Assembly (NCBI RefSeq): GCF_003703835.1
Contig: NZ_RDQR01000011.1
Span: 1 to 64,000 of the forward strand
Direction: 5' to 3'
Length of the DNA: 64,000 nt
Origin: Auritidibacter ignavus
GTDB lineage: Bacteria; Actinomycetota; Actinomycetes; Actinomycetales; Micrococcaceae
Positions 8,730-16,992 of the stretch are shown here, one piece after another. Made by a program: the position numbers and the translations under genes. The notes beneath the pieces were generated by a model. The model did not search any database, was not told the origin of the DNA, and saw nothing but the letters and a program-made list of their open reading frames with translations. Every line of letters starts with the position of its first letter. Position 1 is the first letter of the stretch.

Positions 8730-8993
8730 CTAACGTTTTGGGGTGATTTCAAAAACGTCACTCTTAAAATCGGTGTAGTTAGCCATCCGCAGGGCCTCTT
8801 CTTCACCGTCGACCTTGAGAATGCCAATAGCGTCTTCGAAGATCCGGCGGGTAGCGATGCCCGTGCCTGGGTGGAGAAACCCGACCTGCACCCCGAACGC
8901 GAGGCAGCTCCCGTTACCACAGCGGTCTAGTCGGACTTGTTGACATCCTTCACGACAGGATGGCGGGCCGGTCACCTCGATTGATGAAGGCAC
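8730..8993 (-). pseudogene. Aldehyde dehydrogenase remnant
   Basis: The minus-strand frame here carries RRIFEDAIGILKVDGEEE followed by ALRMANYTDF. It lines up with the ALDH segment 'IFQEEIFGPVVAI...DTEEEALQLANNTKYG' as seen in HpaE of this window. Only this stretch (about 8766-8897) resembles ALDH. The catalytic Cys and C-terminal half are missing and no gene start is present, so it is a decayed fragment. It lies between the hydroxylase gene end and the transporter start, in an otherwise gene-free 420-bp gap. Confidence 0.4.
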
Positions 8994-9002
8994 CGGCCCG
9001 CC
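8962..9002 (-). terminator. Hairpin downstream of the flavin hydroxylase gene
   Basis: GGCGGGCCGGT pairs with ACCGGCCCGCC across a 19-base loop. It sits 28 bp past the stop of the flavin monooxygenase gene. There is no strong T-run on the minus strand, so it could be a weak or factor-assisted terminator. Confidence 0.5.
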
Positions 9003-9029
9003 AGTGTCTTTGCCACGCTTGTAGCACGC

Positions 9030-10919
9030 CTAGTTGGTGGTCAACACCGCATCGAAGTAGGCGGCAATACCGTCCACATCATCCAGTGGTAACACAGCGG
9101 CCACATACTGGTCCGGACGGACAATCACAACCACACCGTCGCGAGAAAGTTCACGAGCCTCAAAGATGTCCTCGTCCGGTATAGTGGCGTAAATCTTCTC
9201 CCAGTACTCCAGGCCGAACTTCCCGACCTTGGGGCGGAAGATGGCTGGGGCATCCACGCAGTCGAAGCTCGCGGTGTCTTGCTGGTAGATGACATTCGGC
9301 TCAATCTGAGCGTCGATGTCGTCGCCTTCGCGACGGTATTTCACGAACGGTGAGTCCGCGGAGGTCTCCAACCACTCGGCCAACTTTGAGAGCTTGGAAT
9401 CGTGCTCGCCACAGGCCGGGCGGTCCGCAAAGGCGTACAGTCGCCAGCGACCATCCGCCACCGCCTGGTGGCCGATGTGCAAGGGGTTGGCGTCGCAGAC
9501 GCGCATGGCCTTAGCCGACTTGAAACGCTTACCCACGGGGAACCCGGCGGCCAACTCCTGGTGCTCGGTGCCGCCGGTGACCATGGAGGGACGGTATTCA
9601 GTCAAGAAGCCGGCCGGGAACTCGGCGGTCTTGACGTAGAAGTCCTCCAGGTATGTCGGATCTGGCAACTCTTCGGTCGGGGTGGCCATCAGGGTCGACC
9701 ATTCCTTATCGAAGTCGATGAGGTTCTTGGCCACCTCTTGGCGCTCATCCGAGTAGGTGTGCAACAGGGTCTCGGGGCTGCGCCCCGACAGCACCTGGCC
9801 CAGCTTCCAAGAGATATTGAAACCGTCCTGCATTGACACGTTCATACCCTGACCGGCCTTGGCCGAGTGCGTGTGACAGGCATCGCCGGTGATGAACACG
9901 CGCGGGGTCAACCGGTCGCGGTCTTCGGTGTCGACATCGTCGAAGTGATCGGTCAACCGGTGTCCTACCTCGTAAACCGAGTTCCAGGCCACCGACTTCA
10001 CATCCAGGGTGTAGGGGGTGATGATGTCGTTGGCCTTGCGGATGATCTCCTCAATCGGGGTGTCGCGCACCTTGTGGTCATCATCTAGAGGCACTTCACC
10101 CAAGTCCACGTACATGCGGAACAGGTGTCCACCCTCGCGAGGGATGTGCAGAATCTGGCCGTGCTTGGAGTTGATGGCGCACTTGGTGCGGATATCCGGA
10201 AAGTCGGTGTTAGCCAGCACGTCCATGACACCCCAGGCGTGGTTGGCGACATCGCCACTCATCACCCGCCCGATGGAATCGCGGACGCGAGAGTGGGCGC
10301 CATCGCAACCCACGACGTACTTGGCACGCACGGTGCGTTGTTCGCCCTTCCGGGGGCCGGCTACGTACTCCACCTGGACCTCGACCGGGTAGTCCTGCTC
10401 GCGGTCCACACTCAGTCCGAGGAACTTAATCCCATAATCCGGGGTAATCCGACCCGGGGCCCGCCGTGCAGCTTCGGCGTAGCCATCCAATACGCGTGCC
10501 TGGTTGACGATCAGGTGTGGGAACTCGGAGATGCCGGAAGGGTCATCGGGAGTCCGGGCGGTACGAATGATGTTCTCGGGGTTGGTGGGGTCCGGCTTCC
10601 AAAAACACATCTCGGTGAGCCAGAAGGCCTCGTCGATAATTTCGCTAGCGAAGCCAAAGGCTTGGAAGGTCTCCACCGAGCGGGCCTGAATACCGTCGGC
10701 CTGGCCGATCTCCAGACGTCCCTCACGGCGTTCAATAATGCGTGTATTGACTTCGGGGTAGTAGGACAGCTGAGCGGCGGCCAGCATACCGGCCGGACCG
10801 GTTCCGACAATCAGAACGTCCATTTCGTCGGGGAGTTCGTCGCTGCGATTGAGGCCGTAGCCAGCAGCAGGACGAATTCGGGGGTCTTCGGAGACATAGC
10901 CGTGTTCGTGGAAATGCAT
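9030..10919 (-). CDS. Class A flavin-dependent aromatic hydroxylase (phenol 2-monooxygenase / 3-hydroxybenzoate 4-monooxygenase type)
   Basis: A 629-residue NAD(P)H- and FAD-dependent monooxygenase that adds an ortho hydroxyl to a phenolic ring. The FAD fold is shown by GTGPAG (39-44), the DG motif in GCDGAHS (204-210) and the GD motif in TGDACHTHSAKAGQG (344-358), followed by a thioredoxin-like C-terminal domain. Length matches the phenol hydroxylase/MobA group (about 600-660). The start at 10919 is set by AAGGAG nine bases upstream; a longer frame to 10988 has no such site. Expected job here: making a catechol, possibly 3,4-dihydroxyphenylacetate from a monohydroxyphenylacetate, since no HpaBC-type hydroxylase is present. 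The true substrate is inferred from context only. Transcribed divergently from an IclR regulator. Confidence 0.92.
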   Translation of the reverse strand: MHFHEHGYVSEDPRIRPAAGYGLNRSDELPDEMDVLIVGTGPAGMLAAAQLSYYPEVNTRIIERREGRLEIGQADGIQARSVETFQAFGFASEIIDEAFWLTEMCFWKPDPTNPENIIRTARTPDDPSGISEFPHLIVNQARVLDGYAEAARRAPGRITPDYGIKFLGLSVDREQDYPVEVQVEYVAGPRKGEQRTVRAKYVVGCDGAHSRVRDSIGRVMSGDVANHAWGVMDVLANTDFPDIRTKCAINSKHGQILHIPREGGHLFRMYVDLGEVPLDDDHKVRDTPIEEIIRKANDIITPYTLDVKSVAWNSVYEVGHRLTDHFDDVDTEDRDRLTPRVFITGDACHTHSAKAGQGMNVSMQDGFNISWKLGQVLSGRSPETLLHTYSDERQEVAKNLIDFDKEWSTLMATPTEELPDPTYLEDFYVKTAEFPAGFLTEYRPSMVTGGTEHQELAAGFPVGKRFKSAKAMRVCDANPLHIGHQAVADGRWRLYAFADRPACGEHDSKLSKLAEWLETSADSPFVKYRREGDDIDAQIEPNVIYQQDTASFDCVDAPAIFRPKVGKFGLEYWEKIYATIPDEDIFEARELSRDGVVVIVRPDQYVAAVLPLDDVDGIAAYFDAVLTTN

Positions 10920-10970
10920 CGGTGGTTCACTCCTTGTCGGAAAAGACAGAGTAGATCGTGCCGTAGAGCG

Positions 10971-11006
10971 TGTTCTATAATCGAACACTAAACTCTATTA
11001 TCGAAT
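10971..11006. promoter_or_regulatory. Probable IclR-type operator: two repeats 20 bp apart
   Basis: In the divergent gap between the hydroxylase and the IclR gene, TGTTCTATAATCGAACA (10971-10987) is palindromic (TGTTC/GAACA). A degenerate copy, CTCTATTATCGAAT (10993-11006), matches 11 of 14 positions exactly 20 bp further on. Two sites spaced by two helical turns are a usual arrangement for IclR-family regulators, which bind as paired dimers. Confidence 0.5.
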
Positions 11007-11058
11007 TTATGAGTCAGATCATAGAGGAAATATGAGCTGGCTTACAAGGAGGTGTGTC

Positions 11059-11784
11059 GTGGCAGACCCGGTTACTCGGTCCGCAGGATCACAAACCCTC
11101 AGTCGCGGTCTTCGAGTACTGGAAGTGCTCGCTAATTCCCCGTCTGCGATGAGCATCGACCAGGTCGCTCACGCTTTGGGGCTACACCGCTCGGTGTGTT
11201 ACCGGCTGGTGCGCACCCTGGAAGACCACGGGCTGGTGGTGCGTGATCAGCTGGGGAAACTCGCGCTAGGTGTACGACTCGTGGCCTTGGGCGCCTCGGT
11301 CGAGCGAGATATGCGTGCCACTGCCCTGCCCTTATTGACCCTGGCCGCTCAACGGTTAGCCATGACCTGCTTTCTGGCCATCGAAGACCGCGGGGAATGC
11401 TTGACGGTCACCAGCGTGGAACCTCCCCACCAAGAAACCGTCATCGCCCAGCGCCCCGGCGCGCGCCATCCCATCCAGGACGGGGCCACCGGAAGAGCGA
11501 TCTTGGCGATCATGGATGAGGCTTCTTGGCCAGAGGGCATCAGCGACGAGGTGCGAGCCAATGTCCACGAGATCAGGCGGTGCGGTTGGGCGGAGTCCTA
11601 CAGCCAGGTCATCCCCGGACTGTACGGCGTCGCGATCCCAGTGCGCTTCGAGGACGGCCGGCTGGGATCGGTTGGAGCATTGAGCCTTTTCCACGCCACG
11701 GGCGAGCATCTCAACCGTGTCTTGGAAGGCCTGCGCACAGTTGAGACCGGGCTTGTCGAAGCTGGCGTGGGTACCTTAAGGTAG
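11059..11784 (+). CDS. IclR-family transcriptional regulator
   Basis: A 241-residue regulator with an N-terminal winged helix (QTLSRGLRVLEVLANSPS..., then recognition helix HRSVCYRLVRTLEDHGLV) and a C-terminal ligand-binding domain ending in GALSLF. It is divergent from the flavin hydroxylase and probably controls that gene, responding to its aromatic substrate. The GTG at 11059 is chosen because AAGGAGG lies just upstream; the frame is open further 5' but without a ribosome site. A second IclR gene (54226) controls an unrelated module. Confidence 0.93.
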   Translation: MADPVTRSAGSQTLSRGLRVLEVLANSPSAMSIDQVAHALGLHRSVCYRLVRTLEDHGLVVRDQLGKLALGVRLVALGASVERDMRATALPLLTLAAQRLAMTCFLAIEDRGECLTVTSVEPPHQETVIAQRPGARHPIQDGATGRAILAIMDEASWPEGISDEVRANVHEIRRCGWAESYSQVIPGLYGVAIPVRFEDGRLGSVGALSLFHATGEHLNRVLEGLRTVETGLVEAGVGTLR

Positions 11785-11874
11785 GGGTGTCGAAGGTCAT
11801 AGTGGGCTGAACCAACTGTGATGCCTTCTCGGCCTGGCGTTTGAAAAAGAAACGCTAACTCTTCGGTGAAGAGC

Positions 11875-11909
11875 CAGACATATATGGAATCGATCGACAT
11901 ATCTGTCTG
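11875..11909. promoter_or_regulatory. Imperfect inverted repeat upstream of the ThDP enzyme
   Basis: CAGACATATATGG and CATATCTGTCTG flank the palindrome CGATCG in the 140-bp leader of the ThDP-enzyme gene. The outer arms pair imperfectly (CAGACA with TGTCTG). It lies directly before the ribosome site and could be an operator overlapping the 5' untranslated region. No regulator is assigned. Confidence 0.3.
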
Positions 11910-11924
11910 TTGGGAGCGTTTCAT

Positions 11925-13571
11925 ATGCCAACTGTTGCTGCTGTTCTTGCCGATGCCCTGCACCGCCACGCCTCCGCCTTCTTTGGACTGATGGGCAATG
12001 GCAATGCCTATTTCATTGACGCGCTACATCAGCTCGGCACCGACATCGTGCCGGTCCGCCACGAAGTCGCCACGGTAGCCTCCGCCGATGCCTACTACCG
12101 GGTGTGCCAAGAACTCGCGGTGGCCACCACGACCTATGGGCCGGGCTTTACCAATACGCTGACCGCGCTCGCTGAAGCCTCGCTGGCGCAGATCCCGCTG
12201 ATCCTGGTGGTCGGAGACCAGCCCACTCCGGGGCGTCGCCCCTGGGATATCGACCAAGTTGCCACAGCGGCCTCCATGGACGTGCCGACACTGACCGTTG
12301 AGCCCTCCAACGCCGGCACCGTAGCCATCTCTGCTGTCGAACAAGCCGTGTCGCTACAACGCCCCGTGGTCCTCGCGATTCCCAATGACTTGGCCACCGC
12401 TGAGGTCAGCGCCGATGGTGCCGTCATCCCTGAGCTCACCCCTAAGGCGCCGAGCCCGGTAGTTGATACCGAGACCATCCACAACATGGCCACTGCCTTG
12501 CGGGAGGCTTCCCAGCCACTCATTCTGGGTGGTCGCGGTGCCCGTCACTGTGCTGTGGCCTTGCGTGAACTGGCCGGCCTGCTCGGCGCCGATGTGGCTA
12601 CCTCCGCACCCGGGCGCGGGCTGTTCTACACCGATGGCACCGACGGATTCACCGATTTGGGCGTGTGCGGAGGATTCGCCGCCCCGGGCTCCGCCCAGCG
12701 CATACGTGAAGCCGATGTTGTCCTGGTAGTCGGAGCCGGGCTGAACCAATTCACCATGGCCTTTGGTGAAGCCTTCGGCCCCGAGGCGCACGTCATCCAG
12801 ATTGACAGCGAACCACAGGCCACCCACGCCCGCGTCAACCAGTTCCTCAGCGCTGATTCCGCTACCGCCGTCCCCGCGCTACTGGATGCGTATAAAGCCA
12901 CCACCTCTGCGACCGAGTCGCGGGCGAAGACTGACAACACCGAAGACACCGCTCGCGAGCTCCGCGCCTATGAGACCGGCACCGAATTCGGCCCCGCCGG
13001 TGGGCTCGACCCCCGCGCGCTGAGCACCCGGTTGAACGAGCTGCTGCCACCAGACCGGATCTACATCACCGATGGTGGCCACTTCATCGGCTGGCCTAAT
13101 ATGTTCTTCGACGTGTCCGAGATCGACCACATGATCTTGCTGGGCACAGCCTTCCAAACTATTGGGCTGGGTTTCTCCGCCTCTGTCGGAGTTGCTCACG
13201 CTGCCCCGGAGAAAACCACTGTGCTGGTCACCGGTGACGGGGGTGGCATGATGGCCTTCGCTGACGCTGAATCCCTGATCCGTACTGCCAAGAGCGCCGT
13301 GGTCATCGTCTTCAACGACGCCGCCTATGGGGCTGAGGTCTTCCAATACGGCAGTAAGGGATTGGCCGAAGAACCCATGCGCGTCGGCGAGATCGACTTC
13401 GCCGGGCTGGCCACCAGCCTGGGCGCTCGCGCCTCCGTGATCCGCAGTTTCAACGATTTGAAGGACTTCACCCAGTGGGTTGCCGACGGCGCACACGGCA
13501 CCTTCGTATTGGACTGTCGCGTCGACGGGAGCATCGTCGCCCCGTATATGCAAGAGATCGCTGGGATTTAA
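11925..13571 (+). CDS. Thiamine-diphosphate-dependent enzyme (acetolactate synthase / benzoylformate decarboxylase-like)
   Basis: A 548-residue ThDP enzyme with the three usual domains. The N-terminal pyrimidine-binding domain includes the catalytic Glu in VRHEVATVASADAYYR and GPGFTNTLTALAEAS. A central domain follows, then a C-terminal PP-binding domain with GDGGG...N (GDGGGMMAFADAES then FNDAAYG). Such enzymes decarboxylate or condense 2-oxo acids. A benzoylformate-decarboxylase-like role on an aromatic 2-oxo acid would suit the aromatic cluster, but acetolactate-synthase-like catalysis cannot be excluded; no small regulatory subunit (ilvN) is adjacent. The ATG at 11925 follows GGGAG by about 8 bases. 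It stands between an IclR regulator and a TRAP transporter, with its own leader. Confidence 0.88.
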   Translation: MPTVAAVLADALHRHASAFFGLMGNGNAYFIDALHQLGTDIVPVRHEVATVASADAYYRVCQELAVATTTYGPGFTNTLTALAEASLAQIPLILVVGDQPTPGRRPWDIDQVATAASMDVPTLTVEPSNAGTVAISAVEQAVSLQRPVVLAIPNDLATAEVSADGAVIPELTPKAPSPVVDTETIHNMATALREASQPLILGGRGARHCAVALRELAGLLGADVATSAPGRGLFYTDGTDGFTDLGVCGGFAAPGSAQRIREADVVLVVGAGLNQFTMAFGEAFGPEAHVIQIDSEPQATHARVNQFLSADSATAVPALLDAYKATTSATESRAKTDNTEDTARELRAYETGTEFGPAGGLDPRALSTRLNELLPPDRIYITDGGHFIGWPNMFFDVSEIDHMILLGTAFQTIGLGFSASVGVAHAAPEKTTVLVTGDGGGMMAFADAESLIRTAKSAVVIVFNDAAYGAEVFQYGSKGLAEEPMRVGEIDFAGLATSLGARASVIRSFNDLKDFTQWVADGAHGTFVLDCRVDGSIVAPYMQEIAGI

Positions 13572-13612
13572 CGCTGTATACCGCCCTGCCACTGTGAATG
13601 ATGTCATGTGGT

Positions 13613-13644
13613 CTATATGACATGAGATCTCAAATCGTATATAG
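13613..13644. promoter_or_regulatory. Operator-like palindrome before the TRAP operon
   Basis: CTATATGACATGAGATCTC runs into AAATCGTATATAG. The halves CTATAT...GAGA and TCTC...ATATAG pair around GAGATCTC with a 2-bp asymmetry. The right half contains AAATCGTATAT (13632-13642), which recurs inverted before the hpa operon (16947-16957). The GntR regulator encoded in that operon is the obvious candidate binder. The element is about 93 bp upstream of the TRAP start codon. Confidence 0.5.
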
Positions 13645-13736
13645 TCTGAGCTCGGCGGGTATGACCTAGACCACTACGCAGCGGTCGAAGCGCCCTCTCG
13701 CATCACACTCCCACCCTGAGAAAGTAGCAGTGGACC

Positions 13737-14324
13737 ATGGAGAAACTAATACGCATTGCGGTTCGTTTTCTCGCAGTGCTCTCAGCAATCGCAGTCGTCG
13801 TGATGGTCATCGCCATCGCCATCGATGTCTTTGCACGCAATATCACTGGTGCATCGTTACCGGGCATGATCGAAATCGCCGAAACAGCCATGGTGACCGC
13901 CGTAGCCTTCGGTCTGGCCTGGGCCGGACTGAACGGCGAACACGTCGCGGTTTCCCTGGTGACCGACCGTTTTGGCCCCGGATTGACCAGAGCTACCAAT
14001 GTCTTCGTCTGGGCCCTGGTGACTCTCTACACCGGCTGGCTCTCCTATGCCAACATCATGCGCGCCATCGATTCCTTCATCTTCCGTGAAACCCGCTTTG
14101 GCATCGTGCAGTGGCCGATGTACCCGATGCGCTGGATCCTGGCGATCGGCCTGCTCTCTTTGTTGTTGGTAGCCGTCCTTAACCTGGTGCGCACATTGCG
14201 TGGCCAAGAACCCACCGGCCACGCCGATGAGGTCCAAGCCGCTCTGGCCGACCAGCCGGATGTCGTCTCCAAAACATCCGCCAGCATCGCAACGTCTACC
14301 GCCGAAGGAGGCCGTGCATCATGA
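13737..14324 (+). CDS. TRAP transporter small membrane subunit (DctQ-like)
   Basis: A 195-residue protein with four hydrophobic helices and the DctQ-family pattern (FARNITGASLPGMIEIAE, later WAGLNGEHVAVSL). It pairs with the large permease to import a carboxylate using an ion gradient. The stop overlaps the ATG of the next gene by four bases (ATGA), so the two are translationally coupled. The tail after the fourth helix is a roughly 40-residue hydrophilic cytoplasmic extension. Confidence 0.93.
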   Translation: MEKLIRIAVRFLAVLSAIAVVVMVIAIAIDVFARNITGASLPGMIEIAETAMVTAVAFGLAWAGLNGEHVAVSLVTDRFGPGLTRATNVFVWALVTLYTGWLSYANIMRAIDSFIFRETRFGIVQWPMYPMRWILAIGLLSLLLVAVLNLVRTLRGQEPTGHADEVQAALADQPDVVSKTSASIATSTAEGGRAS

Positions 14325-15694
14325 GTCTCGGCGCTGTCGTGATCCTCGTGCTGGTGCTGATGCTGGCACTGCTACTGCTCCGAGTCCCCGTGGCCGTCTC
14401 CTTGGGTCTGGCCGGTGCCATCGGCCTGGTGCTTTTGCATGGATTTAACCATGCCACCCTGGAACTCGGTGCTGACCCGTTCTCCCAGATCGCATCCTTC
14501 TCATTGACCATCGTGCCGATGTTCGTGCTCATGGGCATGTTCGCAGTACGAGCCCATGTGGCCGAATACGTCTTCGCCATCGCCGACCGCGTGTTGAGCC
14601 GTTTTCCCGGCGGGCTTGGTGTCGCCACTGTGGTCGCCTCGGCCGGTTTCTCTGCAGTCTCCGGTTCCTCGATCGGTACCGCGGCCACGATGGCGCGCCT
14701 AGCCGTGGGAGAAATGCGGAAATCCGGGTACCCGGCTCACATGGCCACCGCCTTGGTTGCGGTCGCCGGAACCCTGGGATCGATGATTCCGCCCTCGACT
14801 TTCCTCGTCCTTTACGCCATCCTCTCTCAGCAATCGGTAGGAGAAATGCTGGCCGCCGGTATTGTCCCCGGCGCGCTCTCTGCGTTGGCCTATGCCATCT
14901 GGATCGGCTTTGCCGGCTGGCAGCTCCGCCGTCGTGGCCAGGTTGTCGCAGACGCAGACAACGTCCAAGATGCCCTGAGCCAAGCCAAAGCCATCCAGGC
15001 GGAAAACCGTCGCCACGCCCCGTTGTCCTCTCTGCCGTGGCGCGGTCTGGGCTACATTCTTCTGCTGTTCGCCATCGTGCTGGGCGGGATGTACTCCGGG
15101 ATCTTCACCGCCACCGAGTCCGCTGCATTCGGCGCGATTGCCGCGGTGCTGATTCTGATCTGGGAATTGCGTAAACAAGGCGCCAAGGGCATTTGGCAGG
15201 GTATTAAAGGCGCCCTGGAATCCACGGCGGGGACCACCGCGATGGTCTTCTTTATCATCATCGGTTCCGGAATCCTCTCAGCCTTCTTCGTCTCCGCTGG
15301 CGTGCCGGGAATGGTCACCGCCGCAGTGAGTAGCTGGAGCCTGTCACCGACCTGGATCATGCTGATTCTACTGTTGTGCCTGGTACCGATGGGGATGGTG
15401 CTGGAATCGTTGTCCCTGCTGATGATCTCGGTTCCGCTGATCCTGCCGGTCGCCCTAGAATTCGGCTTCGACCCAATCTGGTTGGGCATTCTGATCGTGA
15501 AATTCATCGAAATTGGCATGGTTACTCCGCCGGTGGGCATCAACGCCTTCGTCGTCTCTGGCGCCACCGGCGTGAAATCCGAGACCGTCTTCCGCGGTAT
15601 CATTCCGTTCTTTGTTATCGACATGATCTTGATCCTGATCTTCTTCTTCACCCCGGATCTGATCCTGTTTTTGCCCGGATTAGTACAGAACTAG
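14321..15694 (+). CDS. TRAP transporter large membrane subunit (DctM-like)
   Basis: A 457-residue transport channel with about twelve helices. Typical DctM sequences are GSSIGTAATMARLAVGEM, GSMIPPSTFLVLYA and near the end IGMVTPPVGINAFV. A charged cytoplasmic loop of about 45 residues (after LRRRGQ) separates the two halves. It is coupled to dctQ upstream and followed by the binding-protein gene 36 bp later. The co-location with aromatic-acid genes suggests an aromatic carboxylate substrate such as a hydroxyphenylacetate. Confidence 0.96.
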   Translation: MSLGAVVILVLVLMLALLLLRVPVAVSLGLAGAIGLVLLHGFNHATLELGADPFSQIASFSLTIVPMFVLMGMFAVRAHVAEYVFAIADRVLSRFPGGLGVATVVASAGFSAVSGSSIGTAATMARLAVGEMRKSGYPAHMATALVAVAGTLGSMIPPSTFLVLYAILSQQSVGEMLAAGIVPGALSALAYAIWIGFAGWQLRRRGQVVADADNVQDALSQAKAIQAENRRHAPLSSLPWRGLGYILLLFAIVLGGMYSGIFTATESAAFGAIAAVLILIWELRKQGAKGIWQGIKGALESTAGTTAMVFFIIIGSGILSAFFVSAGVPGMVTAAVSSWSLSPTWIMLILLLCLVPMGMVLESLSLLMISVPLILPVALEFGFDPIWLGILIVKFIEIGMVTPPVGINAFVVSGATGVKSETVFRGIIPFFVIDMILILIFFFTPDLILFLPGLVQN

Positions 15695-15730
15695 CCCTGG
15701 GTGAGCCCTGGCGCAGAAAGAAGTGAACTC

Positions 15731-16915
15731 ATGAGTTGGACGACAAAAACTGCCCGTCGCGCACGAACCTCGACCCGTGGCTTGCTGGCGGTCGCCGGTA
15801 TCGTGGCTGGCTCGCTGACGTTGACTGCCTGTGAAGAAGGCGTGGTCGACTGGGAACGAGCAGATCAGACCGATGCCGAATACATCTTCACCCAAGCCAA
15901 CGGCGCCAGCGTGGGGACCCAGCACGAGCTGGTTGCCGAAGCCTATATGGACGCGGTCGAAGAAGCTTCCGATGGGCGTATCGCCTTTGAACGCACCCCC
16001 TTCCAAGCCATCTGCGATATGGCCGATGTCGCAGACTGTATACGCGACGGCCGTGCCGACTTCGGACTAACCGTCACCGATTACACCCCACACCTGCTAC
16101 CCACCACCTCGGTACTATCCATCTCGTTCAAAACCGATGACATTCAAGCAGCTACCCAGGCGCTTTACGAACTCCACCGCGAGTACGAGCCAGCCAAAGA
16201 GGTTATGGAGAAGGCTAACCTGGAACACGTTTCAACGTGGCCGGTAGGCGCGTTGCTCATCGGGGCGAAGACCCCGATTGATGGGTTTGAAGATCTCGAT
16301 GGGCTTCAGGCTCGCGCAGCCGGTCCGGTCACTCAGCGCTCGCTGGAAGATGCCGGGATGAATGTCAGCGCCATCACCGCCGGAGAAACCTATGAGGCAC
16401 TACAGCGCGGAGTAATTGACTCGGTGGCCTCCTCGCTGGACTTCGGCGTGAACTTTGCCATCACCGAACAACTTCCTTATTGGGTCGACCCTGGTTTTGA
16501 CCAATACACCGCCTACGGCATGTGGTGGAATAAAGACTCCTACGAGTCCTTGCCTGAGGACCTGCAGGCCACCGTGGATGACGTAACGAAGGAATTCAAT
16601 GAGGGCAAGACCATTGACGTTGCCAACGGTGAGCTGGAAAATATCTGTGATGAGATGCTCGACTCCCCGGACGTGGAAGATTTCGACACTTGGTCCGATG
16701 AGGAAACTCAGAAATGGAAAGACATCGCTGCCGAGGGGGCCGAGGAAACCTGGTTGGATGTGATGGACTCGTTGGATTTCGAGAACGCGGAAGAATACCT
16801 GCGGGTCTACAACGAGAAGTACGAGTCCCTGAAATCTCCGGAAAACCCAGACGATGCCGGTATCGCCTGCGCTCAGCGCTGGCAAGAACGTCACGGCGAT
16901 GCAGCAAATAAGTGA
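15731..16915 (+). CDS. TRAP transporter solute-binding lipoprotein (DctP-like)
   Basis: A 394-residue extracellular binding protein. The N-terminus has twin arginines (TARRARTSTRG), a hydrophobic segment and a lipobox LTAC, so it should be lipid-anchored outside the membrane. The body has DctP features: RVEVY-like strands replaced by RIAFERTPFQ, and the ligand Arg region LQARAAGPVTQRSLEDAG. The ATG at 15731 follows AGAAAGAAG; an in-frame GTG at 15701 is less likely. A long acidic C-terminal part (EDFDTWSDEETQKW) is noticeable. It completes the dctQ-M-P operon, delivering substrate to the two membrane subunits. Confidence 0.94.
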   Translation: MSWTTKTARRARTSTRGLLAVAGIVAGSLTLTACEEGVVDWERADQTDAEYIFTQANGASVGTQHELVAEAYMDAVEEASDGRIAFERTPFQAICDMADVADCIRDGRADFGLTVTDYTPHLLPTTSVLSISFKTDDIQAATQALYELHREYEPAKEVMEKANLEHVSTWPVGALLIGAKTPIDGFEDLDGLQARAAGPVTQRSLEDAGMNVSAITAGETYEALQRGVIDSVASSLDFGVNFAITEQLPYWVDPGFDQYTAYGMWWNKDSYESLPEDLQATVDDVTKEFNEGKTIDVANGELENICDEMLDSPDVEDFDTWSDEETQKWKDIAAEGAEETWLDVMDSLDFENAEEYLRVYNEKYESLKSPENPDDAGIACAQRWQERHGDAANK

Positions 16916-16946
16916 TTGTGACACCCTGACCCCATCGCATAGAATG

Positions 16947-16957
16947 ATATACGATTT
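16947..16957. promoter_or_regulatory. Copy of the TRAP-promoter motif before the hpa operon
   Basis: ATATACGATTT is the exact reverse complement of AAATCGTATAT at 13632-13642. It sits 36 bp before the start codon of the first gene of the hpa operon, within GATATACGATTTCG. Two 11-base matches in two related promoters suggest one shared regulator; GntR (18486) is encoded as the second gene of this operon. Confidence 0.5.
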
Positions 16958-16992
16958 CGAATACTCTCAGATCTGCTGAGCAGGAGGCCTGC

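Noticed and set aside
11925-13571. Housekeeping acetolactate synthase (ilvB)
   Set aside because: No ilvN or ilvC beside it and the context is an aromatic island; kept as a general ThDP enzyme rather than a firm ilvB call.
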